NCBI GenBank assembly: GCA_021613375.1
Contig: CM038705.1
Span: 7,061,438-7,125,437, forward strand
DNA length: 64,000 nt
From: Megaleporinus macrocephalus
Lineage: Eukaryota; Chordata; Actinopteri; Characiformes; Anostomidae
Reading direction: 5' to 3'
This document shows, in pieces, positions 12,004-25,732 of this stretch (its first letter is position 1; each line of letters begins with the position of its first letter). Position numbers and translations under genes: made by a program. The notes under the pieces were generated by a model that searched no databases, was not told where the DNA came from, and saw only the letters and a list, made by a program, of their open reading frames with translations.

Positions 12004-15000
12004 AGGACTATGGTGCAACCCACAGGTTGGTTGCCACTGTTTGTCCACTTTATCAATAACTTGATCTACCTTGTATATCTAACTTGCTGGTGTCCAGTAA
12101 GAGGCTGCAGCTCATAAGTCATTCTCAAGACCTTCATCAATGGTCAGTGTCTGATCACAGATCTGCACAAAGTATGTGGTCAAGATTGGAGCTGTGGTCA
12201 GAAACTGACTAAAGATGAAAAGGGGTAAGGACAGATGGACTACAGTCTGTATCTGTACTCTCTTACAAGGTAGGCATTACCAACAGTGGCCAGCAAGTAG
12301 AGGTACAAAATAAGTGTTTCTAATAAAGTGGACAGTGGTTGAAAGTATAAGGAAGGTGATTCCAATAAAATGACCAGTGAATAGAAGTACAAGGTGGGTG
12401 TTTCTAATAAAATGACCAGCAGTTGAAAGTAGAAGGTAGGTGTTTTTTAATGAAGTGGTCAGTTAGTGGAACAACAAGGAAGGCGTTTCTAATAAAGTGG
12501 CCAGTTTATGGAAGTCCAAAGTGTTTCTAACAAAGTGGCCAGTAGTTGAAAGTAGAAAGTAGGTGTTTTTAATAAAGTGGTCAGTTAGTGGAACAACAAG
12601 GAAGGCATTTCTAATACAGTGGCTAGTGGTTGGAAGTAGAAGGTGTTTCTAATAAAGTGGCCAGTTTATGGAAGTCCACACTAAGTGTTTCTAACAAAGT
12701 GGCCAGCCGTTGAAAGTAGAAAGTAGGTGTTTTTAATGAAGTGGTCGGTTAGAGGAGGAACAAGGTAGGTGTTTCTAATGAAGTGGCCAGAGGGTAGAAG
12801 TAGAAGGTGTTTCTAATAAAGTGGAAAGTTTATGGCTAATACAGACCAACTACTAGAAATTCTTTTTGAACTACTTCATCTTTTTAAACCCGCTCACTCA
12901 GAGAGAAGTGTGTTTACGGAAGTGTTTGAGAAATATTTATACATTTTAATCAAGATCATCAGTGGCTTTGCCCGAGGCTGTAAGCCCTTAAAGGAAAATA
13001 CTTTCAACCCAGTCTCAATCTGCTGCATCGGTAACCTCACGCTAATGAAATGCATTTATAATTGAAGCCAACAGGCAGTGGCTGAATTCCATCAGTTGAT
13101 ATTTACGTGAAATTCTTGCCTAAAAGGTGTAAAGCATTATTCCATAGAGAGGAGTGTTGGATTTATACTAGCATAGATCCTTTGTAGTGGTGTAGGCAGA
13201 GCCTCACAGCCTCTACCTGCTTGTCAAGGATGCCGGAAAACCTTAGGGAAAGTGAAAGTCATGAGAACTACTTTTACACCGTGTTGCTTAAGTGTTTAAA
13301 CGTGGGATAAAACTTCATAAGGACAATTCTGATTAGCCTCTTTCATCCTGATGCCCGTACAGTTAGATTGTAATGGCTGTAGTTTCAAATTTGCTTTATA
13401 TTTAGTATTAGGTAACAAATCAAGATTTCAGTAGCACCCTGAACAGTTAACTAAGGTTGTGCACATGTAGCTACTTGTCATATGTTCTTATGTTTATTTA
13501 CAGAATTCAGCAACTACCAATTGAGTTTTGATTGGACAGAATGAGATTAGGCTGAAGGCCTTAAACTATCCTATACTACAGAATCCCACCCGCTCTCTTT
13601 TTATTCTTCAGTTGCTTGGTTACCGTATGGAACAGGTAAAAGCACCCCCCCCCCGGCTCTTACCCTGGGGCAGATTTTGGGGCTTTTCTGGCTTTCTGGA
13701 GCAGTTTGGCAGCCTGTTTGGGCCATGCCTCAGGTCAGACAGGAGAAGGTGATAGGCTGGGTTGTTTAACAGCAAGGCTGGTCACACAAACACACATTCA
13801 CAGAACACGACACGACACGGTAATGCACAACACAAAGACAGAAACACAGCAAAGACCACAACACCACTCAGCACAAAATAAAAAACGATGAGTCACAACA
13901 CAGCACAACACGAAAAAAACACAAACAGGGTCATAGTTGGGGTGGGGTGGGGGTGTGGTTTGGGAGGGACAATACATTTACAGATGAGATGCAGAACAGA
14001 GCAGGCAGGGTTATCATACTGCAGGCAGTTAAACAATAATTCAACACAGGACTACAAATCACAGCAACAACACAGGAAATCTCAGTAGGTGTATTGCTGA
14101 AGGTGGAGTTTTGACTATTTCTTGATCCCTGAGGTTCACTTATAACGCTTATGTGGTTTTATAAACAGGCCTGGACTGTCTAATTATCGGCTACAGGGCA
14201 GGGGGAGCCCTACCTGACCTCCTTCTGACCTCTGTGGTTTTGTAAATCAAGTGGCGGACCATTTATATTTGTCTTCGGAAGTGAGCATCTGTACCAGGTT
14301 ATGCTTTTACAGATCCCTAGACACATCTTTTCAATATCTGGAGCATATAACTGAGTAAAACACTAGCTCAACACTAAAAAGCACTAATCTGCTATAGTAT
14401 TGAAATGAATCATATTACACTTATGCAGCTGTGCTTAACTATTTTATATTCTAGGTCTGAACAATAGTCTGGGTATTAGTAGATGTTGCACTTGTCCTGT
14501 TTGTAACACTGTATTATATTCTCTTCTCTCTAGATATTTCTTTCTGGCTAGGTATTCCTAGGTATTGAACTTGTACTGTGTTGAACTCTGTATTTTGTTG
14601 TTTGGTCTCCAGGTTTCAGCTCTGGCCCTTATTTCTGGCAGTGTTTGAGCTCAAGGCTAGTTTGTGCGAGCTGTAGATACATGACCAAACACAAAGCACT
14701 TCTGTAAGTCGCTCTGGATAAGCGTATCTGATAAATGCCCTTAATGTTAATGTAAACAACCTGAACACCTGCCTGAGGTAATGACACACAGCGTAGCAGT
14801 TGGTAATCAGTGATTGGAAAGAAAGACAATGAAAAGCGTGTTCAGTAAAGGTGTGGAGAGCGTCAGCTTTATGGTCGGCCAATGACAAATTACTTTCACT
14901 GTGTGTCAGATTCCCACTGTGAGTCAAAACGGCTGTTTAGAATTTCTCAAAACTGCTCACGGAGGCCCCCTAGTGGCACAGGCCCCTGGGCACGTACTCA

Positions 15001-16289
15001 CAGTACTAACAGCAGAACCAAAGGCAGTCATAATTGATTACTACATGACCATATGAGGACCATAAGTCCTCCCCTTATCTCTCTCCTTATAACAAACAGA
15101 CTGCTCTGTTACTGCACATTTAAGACATATGGTAATTAGGTGTGTTCTGATTGGCTGCTCTGTATTCTGTATTTAGCTTAAAAGACTCCATTTTAACTAT
15201 AAATCGGTGTGAATGGGCAGAGCTAAACTAATGTAGAATGAAAAATGTGTATATGTTGGTTCTTGTGACATCACAAGTTCAAAAATGAGCATAGCTTTTA
15301 CATTAAAGTGTATTGGTATGTATTAAAACTATACAATATACTATTTCACACCAAATCACACTTTTTTAATTCTGTGGAATGTGGAATATTATAAACAATG
15401 AATTAACTCTTTATTGAACACTGGTGTATTTAATTAGCTCTGTGTCACGTCTAACAACTACCGTTAATATTTATGGCCTGGATATACTATAATTTAATCA
15501 AATATACCAATATTTTCAATTAAAAACATAAATAGCCTGCATAAACAGCTTCGGCAGTCACATTTATGCAATCGGTCGCCAAAAAAAAATCTTTCTGATT
15601 CTGAATCGTGATGTAATTTAGATTTTATGATGCTCTGAATCGTTTCTACTTTACACTGAAAAGAATCAACATTAGGTCAGAAATGAACTCCACCAACTCT
15701 CTCTCTCTCTGTCTCTTTATTACTCTATCTATAGGTCTCTCTGTCGCTCTCTGGCTCTCTCTCTCTGTAGACAGTGTGTCTTTGTGTCTGGTCAGTGGAG
15801 TGTCCTTAAGTATTTTCTCTCATGTTGCTTTGGCAGCGCTATTCAGACAGACTGTGTCTCCTGAACACAACAGTAACAGACAGAGATCGTTTTAAAAATC
15901 TAAAACTAACATAAGATAACGCACAAAAGCAAAGTATGCAAACAATCTGACTTACTAGGCACAGTGCATGGACCTGTTCCTGCATGTCACAGACTGGCAT
16001 TTAACCCATATATACCCATATATTAACTAATATACCTGCTGTCACGCCTCACGTCATAATGTCTATATCATGAGAATAATTAAGAAACAACCAATTTTAA
16101 CCAATATTATTATTATTATTATTATATTATTTTGTACTAATATTGTTTACATAGATTGGCCACTGGGGGTCTCCAAATGCTTAGTTTTAAAATAAATTGT
16201 TTATTATGTAGTGTATTTCACTGCTATAGTTGGTTCACATACACATGATACACATGAAAAATAACAATTAAATATCCACAGGTCATATT

Positions 16290-16351
<62 letters not shown>

Positions 16352-19300
16352 GACCTGCGGATATTTAATTGTTATTTTCCCCCTAGTATGTTAAACACAG
16401 CAAAAAAAGATTTTTTGCACTAAATTAGCTAAAAATGTTATTTGTAAGTGAGTTTCCTGTAAAAGATGTGTTCATTTATTTCCACACCAGCATGTCATTT
16501 GACCAGGGAGGGTGAAACTCTAGCACATGACTGTCTATATGGGGGTAAAACTGCTTCCTCTGAGCTGAAAGCTGCGTGAGTGACTCACCGGTGCTGTCGC
16601 GCTGCTCTCGTGGCCGCAGCACAGTGCTGGGCTCCTGGTACTCTGCGTCTCTGTCTCTGTCGTCAGGGAAGGTGTGAATACGCTGGTAGCGGCTGGAGTA
16701 GGTGTGTGTGTTGGTGTTGTTGATCACCACATTGTCTGAGGGAACCGAGAGATGAACCCGCAGCTCGTCGCTGGAGAGACTGCCCTGAGCCTGCACACAC
16801 ACACACACACACTCGGAAGTCAAGAGTGGACACTGCAGCTAGAATAGCAGAGAATATCAGCACAGCGCTCACATATATACACACTATACTAGTACATACT
16901 ATACTAATATACTAGTTTATATTGAATAATTGTGTAACAGCAAACTTACATGAAACATTTAACTACACACTCGTGTCATTTTACTCTCTTTTACTGATGT
17001 TGATGAAAATGACTAATAGCTCCCCCTTGTGGGGGTGTTCAGACTGCTAATCATGGCTTTAAACATGTGCTTTAGATACAAGCAGTCACAAAGTTGGACA
17101 TTTCAATCTATTTATTATTTATTACTATTTATTAAGTATTCAATTTTACAAATCCTATTATTATTCATGTCTACAAATGCTTGTTTACAAATGAAAATCA
17201 ACAGCCTAAAACATATTTGCAATGTTTTTTGTTATTTAAATGGGAGCCTGACTATTTCCCATTAAAACTACATAATGTCATGTATGCTTTAACTGGAAAT
17301 AAAAGTAAATGTTCATATTAGGAACATCACAAGTGGAGACTTGTTGTTTTGCTGTTCATAAATAATTGTTTTTCTGTATCGTGGTGAAGGCCATATCCTC
17401 TTTCCTTTCATCAGTTCAGTTCATTTGAATGTGGTCTGAGAATGGGCTTTAAATCTATGGGTACCACAAAGCACTTGTGAAGCTTCCTCACCTTACTCAG
17501 AAGCTTCTTCCAGTACTGCCTCCACAGAATGACAACAATGACTGCCAACAGCAGCAAGATTATGCCCACCAGGCAGCCAATCAGGATGGCGGTGTTGCTA
17601 CTGTCATCCTTAGCAACGGGTAACCCCGCCCTTGGAGTGCCAACAGCGAACTCGTCACCTAAAGATGAAGAAGACAAAAGAGGCGACTAGATAGTAATCG
17701 GCTACAATCATGGACAAGTTTAGAACAGCTGACTGTATATAAACATTATGATCACTAAGGGCGATCACTACTGGTTCGTTTAGGCAGGTGTGAAAACAGT
17801 AATCGCACTCGGGTGTGGACCAAAACAACCGCACCGAGACCCTCGAGAGGAGGTGGTCTCGGTCCGGTTCCAGACGAACTCTGGACGGTTCGTTTATGGT
17901 GAGAACATGATCCGACCTCGATCCGACCCAAGTATTAGGTGTTCTCCACAAGTTTGATCTAAACATCTCCTGCAGCCAGGTGTGCTTTTCATTATGGGAT
18001 GCGGCAGATGGCGTAAACAGAGAACTGGAGAACTAGAGCAGCTAACAGTGTGAGGACAATGAAGCGAGGTCTCTCTTGGTCTAGCAGTGAGGGACGTTGT
18101 CTACTTGATGTTTGGAGTGAGCTGGGTGGTCTGCAGTTTGGTATATTACCAGATTATTATTACAGCTATGAACAGATGCTGTCTCTGCCGCTGCTCCGTG
18201 ATACGCTCTACAAGAAACGTGAAGTAGTTTGGGAAAACCGGATCTTCTCCCTGTGTTTACTTTCTTGCTCGCACGCCAGATAGCAGCTCTGACCAATCAG
18301 AGGAGACGACGTGCTCATGTGGTTTGTTGGGGCGCATTTTGGTGCGTTTAGTTTTTTGCCTGTGTGAAAACAAACTAACCGAGGAGGAAACGCTCCAAGT
18401 AAACAAACTCATTAACTGATCCGGACCAGTGAAACCAACTACAGGTGAGATCATCTCGTAACAATGACACCCATCAACATATAGGAAATATTTAGCTGTG
18501 GTCAGTTCTTATCGTGGGAGAAATGGGCTAAACATAAGGACCTGAGCAACTTTGACAAGGTCCAGATCGTCACAAAGCTCAGTGTATCTCTGAAATGTTG
18601 AGGCTCATGGGTCAGCAGTGGTGATTACCTACCAACAGCATTCTGAGAAGGGACAAACATGAACCAGCAACAGGTTTCTCAACATGCAAGGGCAACCAAG
18701 GTGATCTGATCTGAACCTACAGGAAGGGTACTGTGGCACGAGAGCAAGGAATGTGGCACAACACTAAAGTAGTGCACCACACTTTACTGCTTATGCACCT
18801 GCGAACCTGCAGACTGGTCAGAGTGCCCAGCACCTAAACTGGGCATGCGAGTGTTGAACAGGACCGTGCCAATGTACACACATTATCCAGGAGTGGTTTG
18901 AGGAACACGAAGAGCTCAAGCTGTTGCCCTCCAAATTCCCCAAATGTCAATCCGATCCAGCGTCTGTGGGATGTGCTGGAACAAGTCCAGTCTACGGTGG
19001 CCATAACTCGCAACTTACAGTTCTATATCGCTGGACAAGCATTAGCTTAGAATTATTTCAACTATTTAACTTTGTTTTGATGCAACATTTATATCCGTTC
19101 AGAAGTGCACTCAATAAGGTGAAGGGCGGGACTCTGTTGTGGCCAAACCGTGTGTGAAAAGATTCCTTGTTCTCCTTAACCCACTCCTTTACAATCCAAG
19201 CCCAGTAAATCCTGGCATTGCCATCCTGGAATACGGCCACGCCATTACAGAATTTATGGGATAACCTGGCAACCATTCAAGGTTGTCAGCGAGGTGGTCA

Positions 19301-22300
19301 TTTTATTGCTACAAACTGTTGCCGAGCCTCAACCTGACCAAGTAAAGCAACTCCAGATCATAAAACCAGATGCTTATACAGTGGGCACTAGGCATGAGCC
19401 AATATATTGGAATAGAGTAAATCTGGCTCATCAGACCACATGACCTCAATATATTGTTTCAGAGTCTGGACTTTATGTTCCCTAGTAAACTGCAGCCTTT
19501 TTGCTTATGGCCACACAGCGGTTTAGCCCCAGTCCTGTAAGTTGGGTCCTGTGTGGAAATGATGTAACCCATTCATTTTCAATGGGAAGTGTTGGTTTCC
19601 AACAATGGGTCAGGTGTGTTGAGTTTGGGGGATGCAGTGCAACGAAAACTTGAGCCGAGAACTTGCAAATGCAAATGAATCCGGCCAACGCAATGTGTCT
19701 ATCCAATGAGAAGAGGGCAAGTGTTTGCGCAATGCGTGTCCTCAACAGGTTCTCAATGGGCCCTGAATATTAGTTCCATATTCAGAACTAAACACCGTCT
19801 TTTATATATACACATTCAAATTCAAATATATAAAAACGATGTAAATATGGTATAAAATAGCCGATGTTGAACACGAGCGTTAATCACCACTGCCTCGTCA
19901 CCCCTGGAAACGCCCATACGTGACTTCATTGGACGACGCCAGCTGAAGAGGGGGTGTGCTCTTACATCTGTTGACGCGACGGAGCAGTGTAAATGCAGCG
20001 TTACTTTCAATCCTGAACATAGCTGAAGGTTCTACTGTCCAGTTTTTGGTATTTTACTTCACCAAGTGTTGCCAGTTTTCCACACTCCTTCCAGGCAGAA
20101 TTAATCAACTGGACAGCTCTGAACCCAATTCCAGTCACTTCAGCCTCTACATGGTTGTTTTCTTTGCTTGGTGTGGGACAAATTTGACAATTTGACCTTT
20201 TTCTGAAACCTTGGTCATAGGACACATCTTCGCACTTGGTTGTATAAGAAATGAGAACCTACTTACTGCATCAGTATGGGTTACAATAACTGTTGTCAAG
20301 CTAAACATTGCAGTAATTATCCAATCAAAGCCTCGTAAGTCTTTGATTATATAAATCCAAACATTGAGTTTCTTTAGGCGAGCAGTGTAAAAGCGAGTTG
20401 GTTCTTATTTCTTGTTTCGGAAACCTTGATCATAGGACACGTCTTCCCACGTGGTTGTACAAGAAATGAGAACCCACTCGCTGGATCAAGTTAAACATTG
20501 CAGTAATTATCCAATCAAAGCCTCGTAACTCTTTGATTATATAAATCCAAACATTGAGTTTCTTTAGCTTGGCAGTATAACGGACAGGAGGAGGCCCAAA
20601 TATATTAGGATAAATAACAGTCCTAATAAAAATGGGGGTAATATCAGACATTGCTAACAAGCATTCCCTTTATATCATTCACTCATTTAGTCTCCTAACT
20701 TTAGACTGGCGGTGTATTTGCCTAGCGAGCCAATCAGAGTGGAGTCACTCTTAACGGTTACTGATGTCCTTTCGGAGCCTAATAAACACGACGATCTGTA
20801 TGCATGTGTGTATGTTTTTGGCAAGCGGGATGTTTTGCGCGCTGATGTGCTTTGATCAGAGTAAATGAAACAGAAATGAATGGCAGAGTGGCCTGAGCCA
20901 CAGCAGAGAGAGAATGTGAGTGTCAAAGAGAAGCTGTGGGCTCATGGGAGTTCATCTACCAAAGCATGAGGAGAATGCAATTAGAATAAAAAAAAAAAAA
21001 CTCTTTTCAATAACGGCACACAAACAAGTCGAGAACATCAAAACAACTTCGTCAGACCACTGAAGGACACATCCATGCACTGTACTCTCTCAGCAGGGAG
21101 CTGTTGGGTGGCACTTTAGAAGGCTTTTACAGGCCAGACCACAAGAAAGCAGCATAATCAGAAAGCCCACAGTCCCACCGCAGCTATGTCATCATGACCC
21201 CCACATACAATTCCAGTATTTGTCTTCAACTCATCTCATCTCCCTCTCCAGCCCTTGTGTTCGTCCTCTGTCTCTCACTAACCTGCATCCAACCCGACAG
21301 AGCACAAAAACCTTGACGAGGGAGGATGAGAAAGAAACGGAGATGATGATGATGAAATAGAGAGGCAGTGACAGACGCTGGGAGGAAGAGAGTGAGAAAG
21401 TGATGGACAGAGAAAGAGTCAGAAGGAGAGGAGGAGTGAGGAAGAGACAATAATGATGAAAGACAGTGACAGACAGTGAAAGGAAGAGACGTCAGCACAG
21501 AGAGATACAGTGATAGAGTGATAGAGAGGAGCAGTGAGGGAGAGATAGATAATGATGATGAAACAGAGAGACAGTGACAGACAGAGAGGAAGAAGAGAGA
21601 GAGAGAGGAAATGAGCAAGTGTAAGAAAAACAGAGAAAAATTATACAGCGCTGTGCAAAAGTTTTAGTCACTTGGGAATATTATTAAATCCATCCATTAT
21701 CTTTCGCTTTGTCCCGCGAGTCAGGGTCACCCGGGGGGGCTGGAGCCAATCCCAGCGTCATCGGGTGAATGAGGGGTACACCAAGTACAAATCACCAGTT
21801 CATCTCAGCATGGCCAACACTCACTCATGTACACACTCACACCTACCGGCAGTTTAGAGTGAGGATCAATCTAACATGCATGTGTTTGGACTGTGGGAGG
21901 AAACCGGAGAACCCGGAGGAACCCACTCAAACACAGAGAGACCATACACACTCCACACAGAACCACCCGGACCGGGAATCCAACCCAGATCATCTTACTG
22001 TGAGGAGACAGTGCTGATCACTACACCACCATACTAACCACTACACCACCATACTAACCACTACACCACTGTACTAACCACTACACCACCGTACTAACCA
22101 CTACACCACCATACTAACCACTACACCACCATACTGACCACTACACCACCATACTAACCACTACACCACCGTACTAACCACTACACCACCATACTAACCA
22201 CTACACCACCATACTGACCACTACACCACCATACTAACCACTACACCACCGTACTAACCACTACACCACCATACTGACCACTACACCACCATACTAACCA

Positions 22301-25300
22301 CTACACCACCGTACTGACCACTACACCACCATACTAACCACTACACCACCATACTAACCACTACACCACCATACTGACCACTACACCACCATACTAACCA
22401 CTACACCACCGTACTAACCACTACACCACCATACTAACCACTACACCACCATACTAACCACTACACCACCATACTAACCACTACACCACCTTACTAACCA
22501 CTACACCACCATACTAACCACTACACCACCATACTAACCACTACACCACCATACTGACCACTACACCACCGTACTAACCACTACACCACCATACTGACCA
22601 CTACACCACCGTACTGACCACTACACCACCGTACTAACCACTACACCACCGTACTAACCACTACACCACCATACTAACCACTACACCACCGTACTAACCA
22701 CTACACCACCATACTAACCACTACACCACCATACTAACCACTACACCACCATACTGACCACTACACCACCATACTAACCACTACACCACCATACTAACCA
22801 CTACACCACCATACTAACCACTACACCACCATACTGACCACTACACCACCATACTAACCACTACACCACCATACTGACCACTACACCACCATACTGACCA
22901 CTACACCACCATACTGACCACTACACCACCATACTGACCACTACACCACCATACTGACCACTACACCACCATACTAACCACTACACCACCATACTAACCA
23001 CTACACCACCATACTGACCACTACACCACCATACTGACCACTACACCACCATACTAACCACTACACCACCGTACTAACCACTACACCACCATACTAACCA
23101 CTACACCACCGTACTAACCACTACACCATCATACTGACCACTACACCACCATACTAACCACTACACCACCATACTAACCACTACACCACCATACTAACCA
23201 CTACACCACCGTACTAACCACTACACCACCATACTAACCACTACACCACCGTACTAACCACTACACCACCGTACTAACCTCTACACCACCGTACTAACCA
23301 CTACACCACCATACTAACCACTACACCACCGTACTAACCACTACACCACCATACTAACCACTACACCACCGTACGAACCACTACACCACCATACTCACCA
23401 CTACACCACCATACTAACCACTACACCACCATACTGACCACTACACCACCATACTAACCACTACACCACCGTACTAACCACTACACCACCGTACTAACCA
23501 CTACACCACCATACTAACCACTACACCACCATACTCACCACTACACCACCATACTAACCACTACACCACCATACTGACCACTACACCACCATACTAACCA
23601 CTACACCACCGTACTAACCACTACACCACCGTACTAACCACTACACCACCGTACTAACCACTACACCACCATACTAACCACTACACCACCATACTAACAA
23701 CTACACCACTATACTAACCACTACACCAACGTGCCATCAAAATTATTATATTTAAAAAGCTATTACACTTTATATTAAATATTTAAACAGTATTAATACA
23801 GTAAGTGTGTTTATTTAACCCTTTCCAAGCTTCTCCTTGTGGAAACAACCCAGTATTATTATCAGTTCTCATCTAATACCTGCTTTGACTGCTCAGTACT
23901 TCATTAAGCTAAATCAAGATTTGCTGCTGAAGGAACTGAACACATTCATACAATGTCTGAGGTTAGAAATCTGGAACCTAACTTTGTTCTTCAAACTGGA
24001 GCTCAAGATCTGATCTACTTCTCTCACAATAACATAACTCACAATAACATGTTACTTTGTATTGTATGTATGATTATTTACATCTGTTCTAATCTTATCT
24101 GGTGTTCCTACTGGTGAAAATACATGTATTGATAGGATAAAGACTTTTAAACAGTCAGATTAGGTGACCTTTGCACAGTACTGTATTGAAGTCCCGCCCC
24201 TTAAGAAGTCGATGCAGCCAAAGCAGCTGTGTTATTGATTCAACTTCTCCATATAAATCCACTCCATCAAAGTTAAACTCAGGGCTCGAGTCAGCTCTTA
24301 CCAGTGCTTCGTCCAGTGGAGCTGTTGGTGCTGGGAGAGAAGGAGGATGCTGGAGGGGGTGAGGTGAAGTTGCGAGAGCGAGGGGTTGAGAAGGGAGGAG
24401 GAGGAGGGGCCTCTACAGAGGGAAGCGGTGAAGCACCTTCAAACGGCTCTGAAAAAAGGCAGAGAGAGAGACATTTACACAGTAATTCACACATATGATC
24501 TGTAAATCAGTCAAAGGCGTCTGTCATTTAGAGGTTTGTGCAACAGAACAGCTAAGCTTTCTTTCTGGACCCTCTAAATAAAGCCTGGTTATAGGGGGCT
24601 TTACTCTAGAGAGTCACAACTGTTCACAGTGGTGGTGATAGGAACCAGACATCTGGAGAGTGTAATGCCTCTCACAGATAAGATCTATTACAAGAAATAG
24701 TTTGCAAAGTGTGGACCACTTAAGGCAGGGAGAGGAAGAGAGGAGGGAGGAGCTGGGGAGATGGTGGGGTGCGAATTTCATCACGAGAAGGTGAGGGCAG
24801 AGGAGTGGTTTATATAGAGTGTGTAATAAAGGAGAGGAGGAGTTTGGGCGTGGTCCTTCTCCCAAACTTATTATTTACTTATTTCATAACATTTAAAATG
24901 ACCAGCCTGTTGTCCAAGGCCCAACTTTTTATTCTGCTCATGGTGGAGGAGTACATGGAGGGTGTGCTGAGGCAAAGCAGACCCCCCCAAAAAAAAAAAA
25001 AAAAATCACAGGGAAGCAAATCTACTAATCTACGTCTTGTGGCTTTACTGCATTGACTGTATATATAAACGGAACCCAGGCAGCGCTCTGTTGTCATCAT
25101 TGGACAGGTGAGGACAATCGTCTCACTTCCTGCCGGCCTCTTGAGCAGTGGGCAGTGGTAATGTACTTGGCTGTGAAGGTGTCTAAGGCAGGGCAAGGAA
25201 GGAGAACTCTAAGAAACTTTGGGGCTGAAGTTCTGGATGGCTTCGACTGCTGGGATTTGAAGCCAGGCCCCTCCTTGCCAAGCGAAGAGTGAGTAAGATT

Positions 25301-25694
25301 TAGGAAGAGAGGGAGGAGCTGGGGTACGAATTTCATCACGAGAAGGTGAGAGCGGTTTCATCACGAGAAGGTGAGAGCGGAGTGGTTTATATAGAGTGTG
25401 TAATGATGGAGGAGTTTGGGCGTGGTCCTTCATTTAGAATAACCAGCCTGCTGTCTGAGGCCCAACTTTTAAATCTGCTCATGGTGGAGCAGATTTACCA
25501 TAACCATTCAGCACCACAGGACGCTGCCACCACATCATGAATTTTAGTTACTTTTTTACTCTTATTAGGTACAACAAGACTAGCTATTCCCTACTACTGG
25601 TTATTTTGGTATGGGTGCAGCAGTGTTAGCTGTATGCAGCTGTGTTAGCTATGTATAACTCCTAAATAACCTCAAAATTCAAAGAATGCAGTGA

Positions 25695-25732
<38 letters not shown>

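Larger units (their letters stand above)
13778..16588 (-). other. ddr1 intron between exon 10 and cassette exon 11
   Basis: Contains a fish SINE/LINE-type tail near 14700-14755 (GTCGCTCTGGATAAGCGTAT), a CT-rich patch at 15698-15770, an ATT run at 16105-16125 and a palindromic repeat at 16258-16378. No coding sequence beyond the cassette exon was found. Confidence 0.6.
21647..24185. mobile_element. non-autonomous DNA element carrying a nested repeat
   Basis: Ends TACAGCGCTGTGCAAAAGTT and, reverse-complemented, TACAGTACTGTGCAAAGGTC form imperfect inverted termini. An uninterrupted inverted copy lies at 47320-47812. Comparison shows that teleost repeat B inserted about 40 bases from one end (from about 21686) and later expanded internally. 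Confidence 0.7.
17659..24301 (-). other. ddr1 intron 8, repeat-filled
   Basis: Holds a possible non-autonomous element at 17775-18450, transposase relics at 18530-19030 and 19130-19470, a direct duplication at 20205-20580, a GA-rich patch at 21340-21615 and the nested element with the 20-bp minisatellite (21647-24185). No other gene recognised. Confidence 0.7.

Noticed and set aside
22021..23730. Regular short repeats, considered as a CRISPR array
   Set aside because: Units are contiguous 20-mers with no spacers, and the context is vertebrate.
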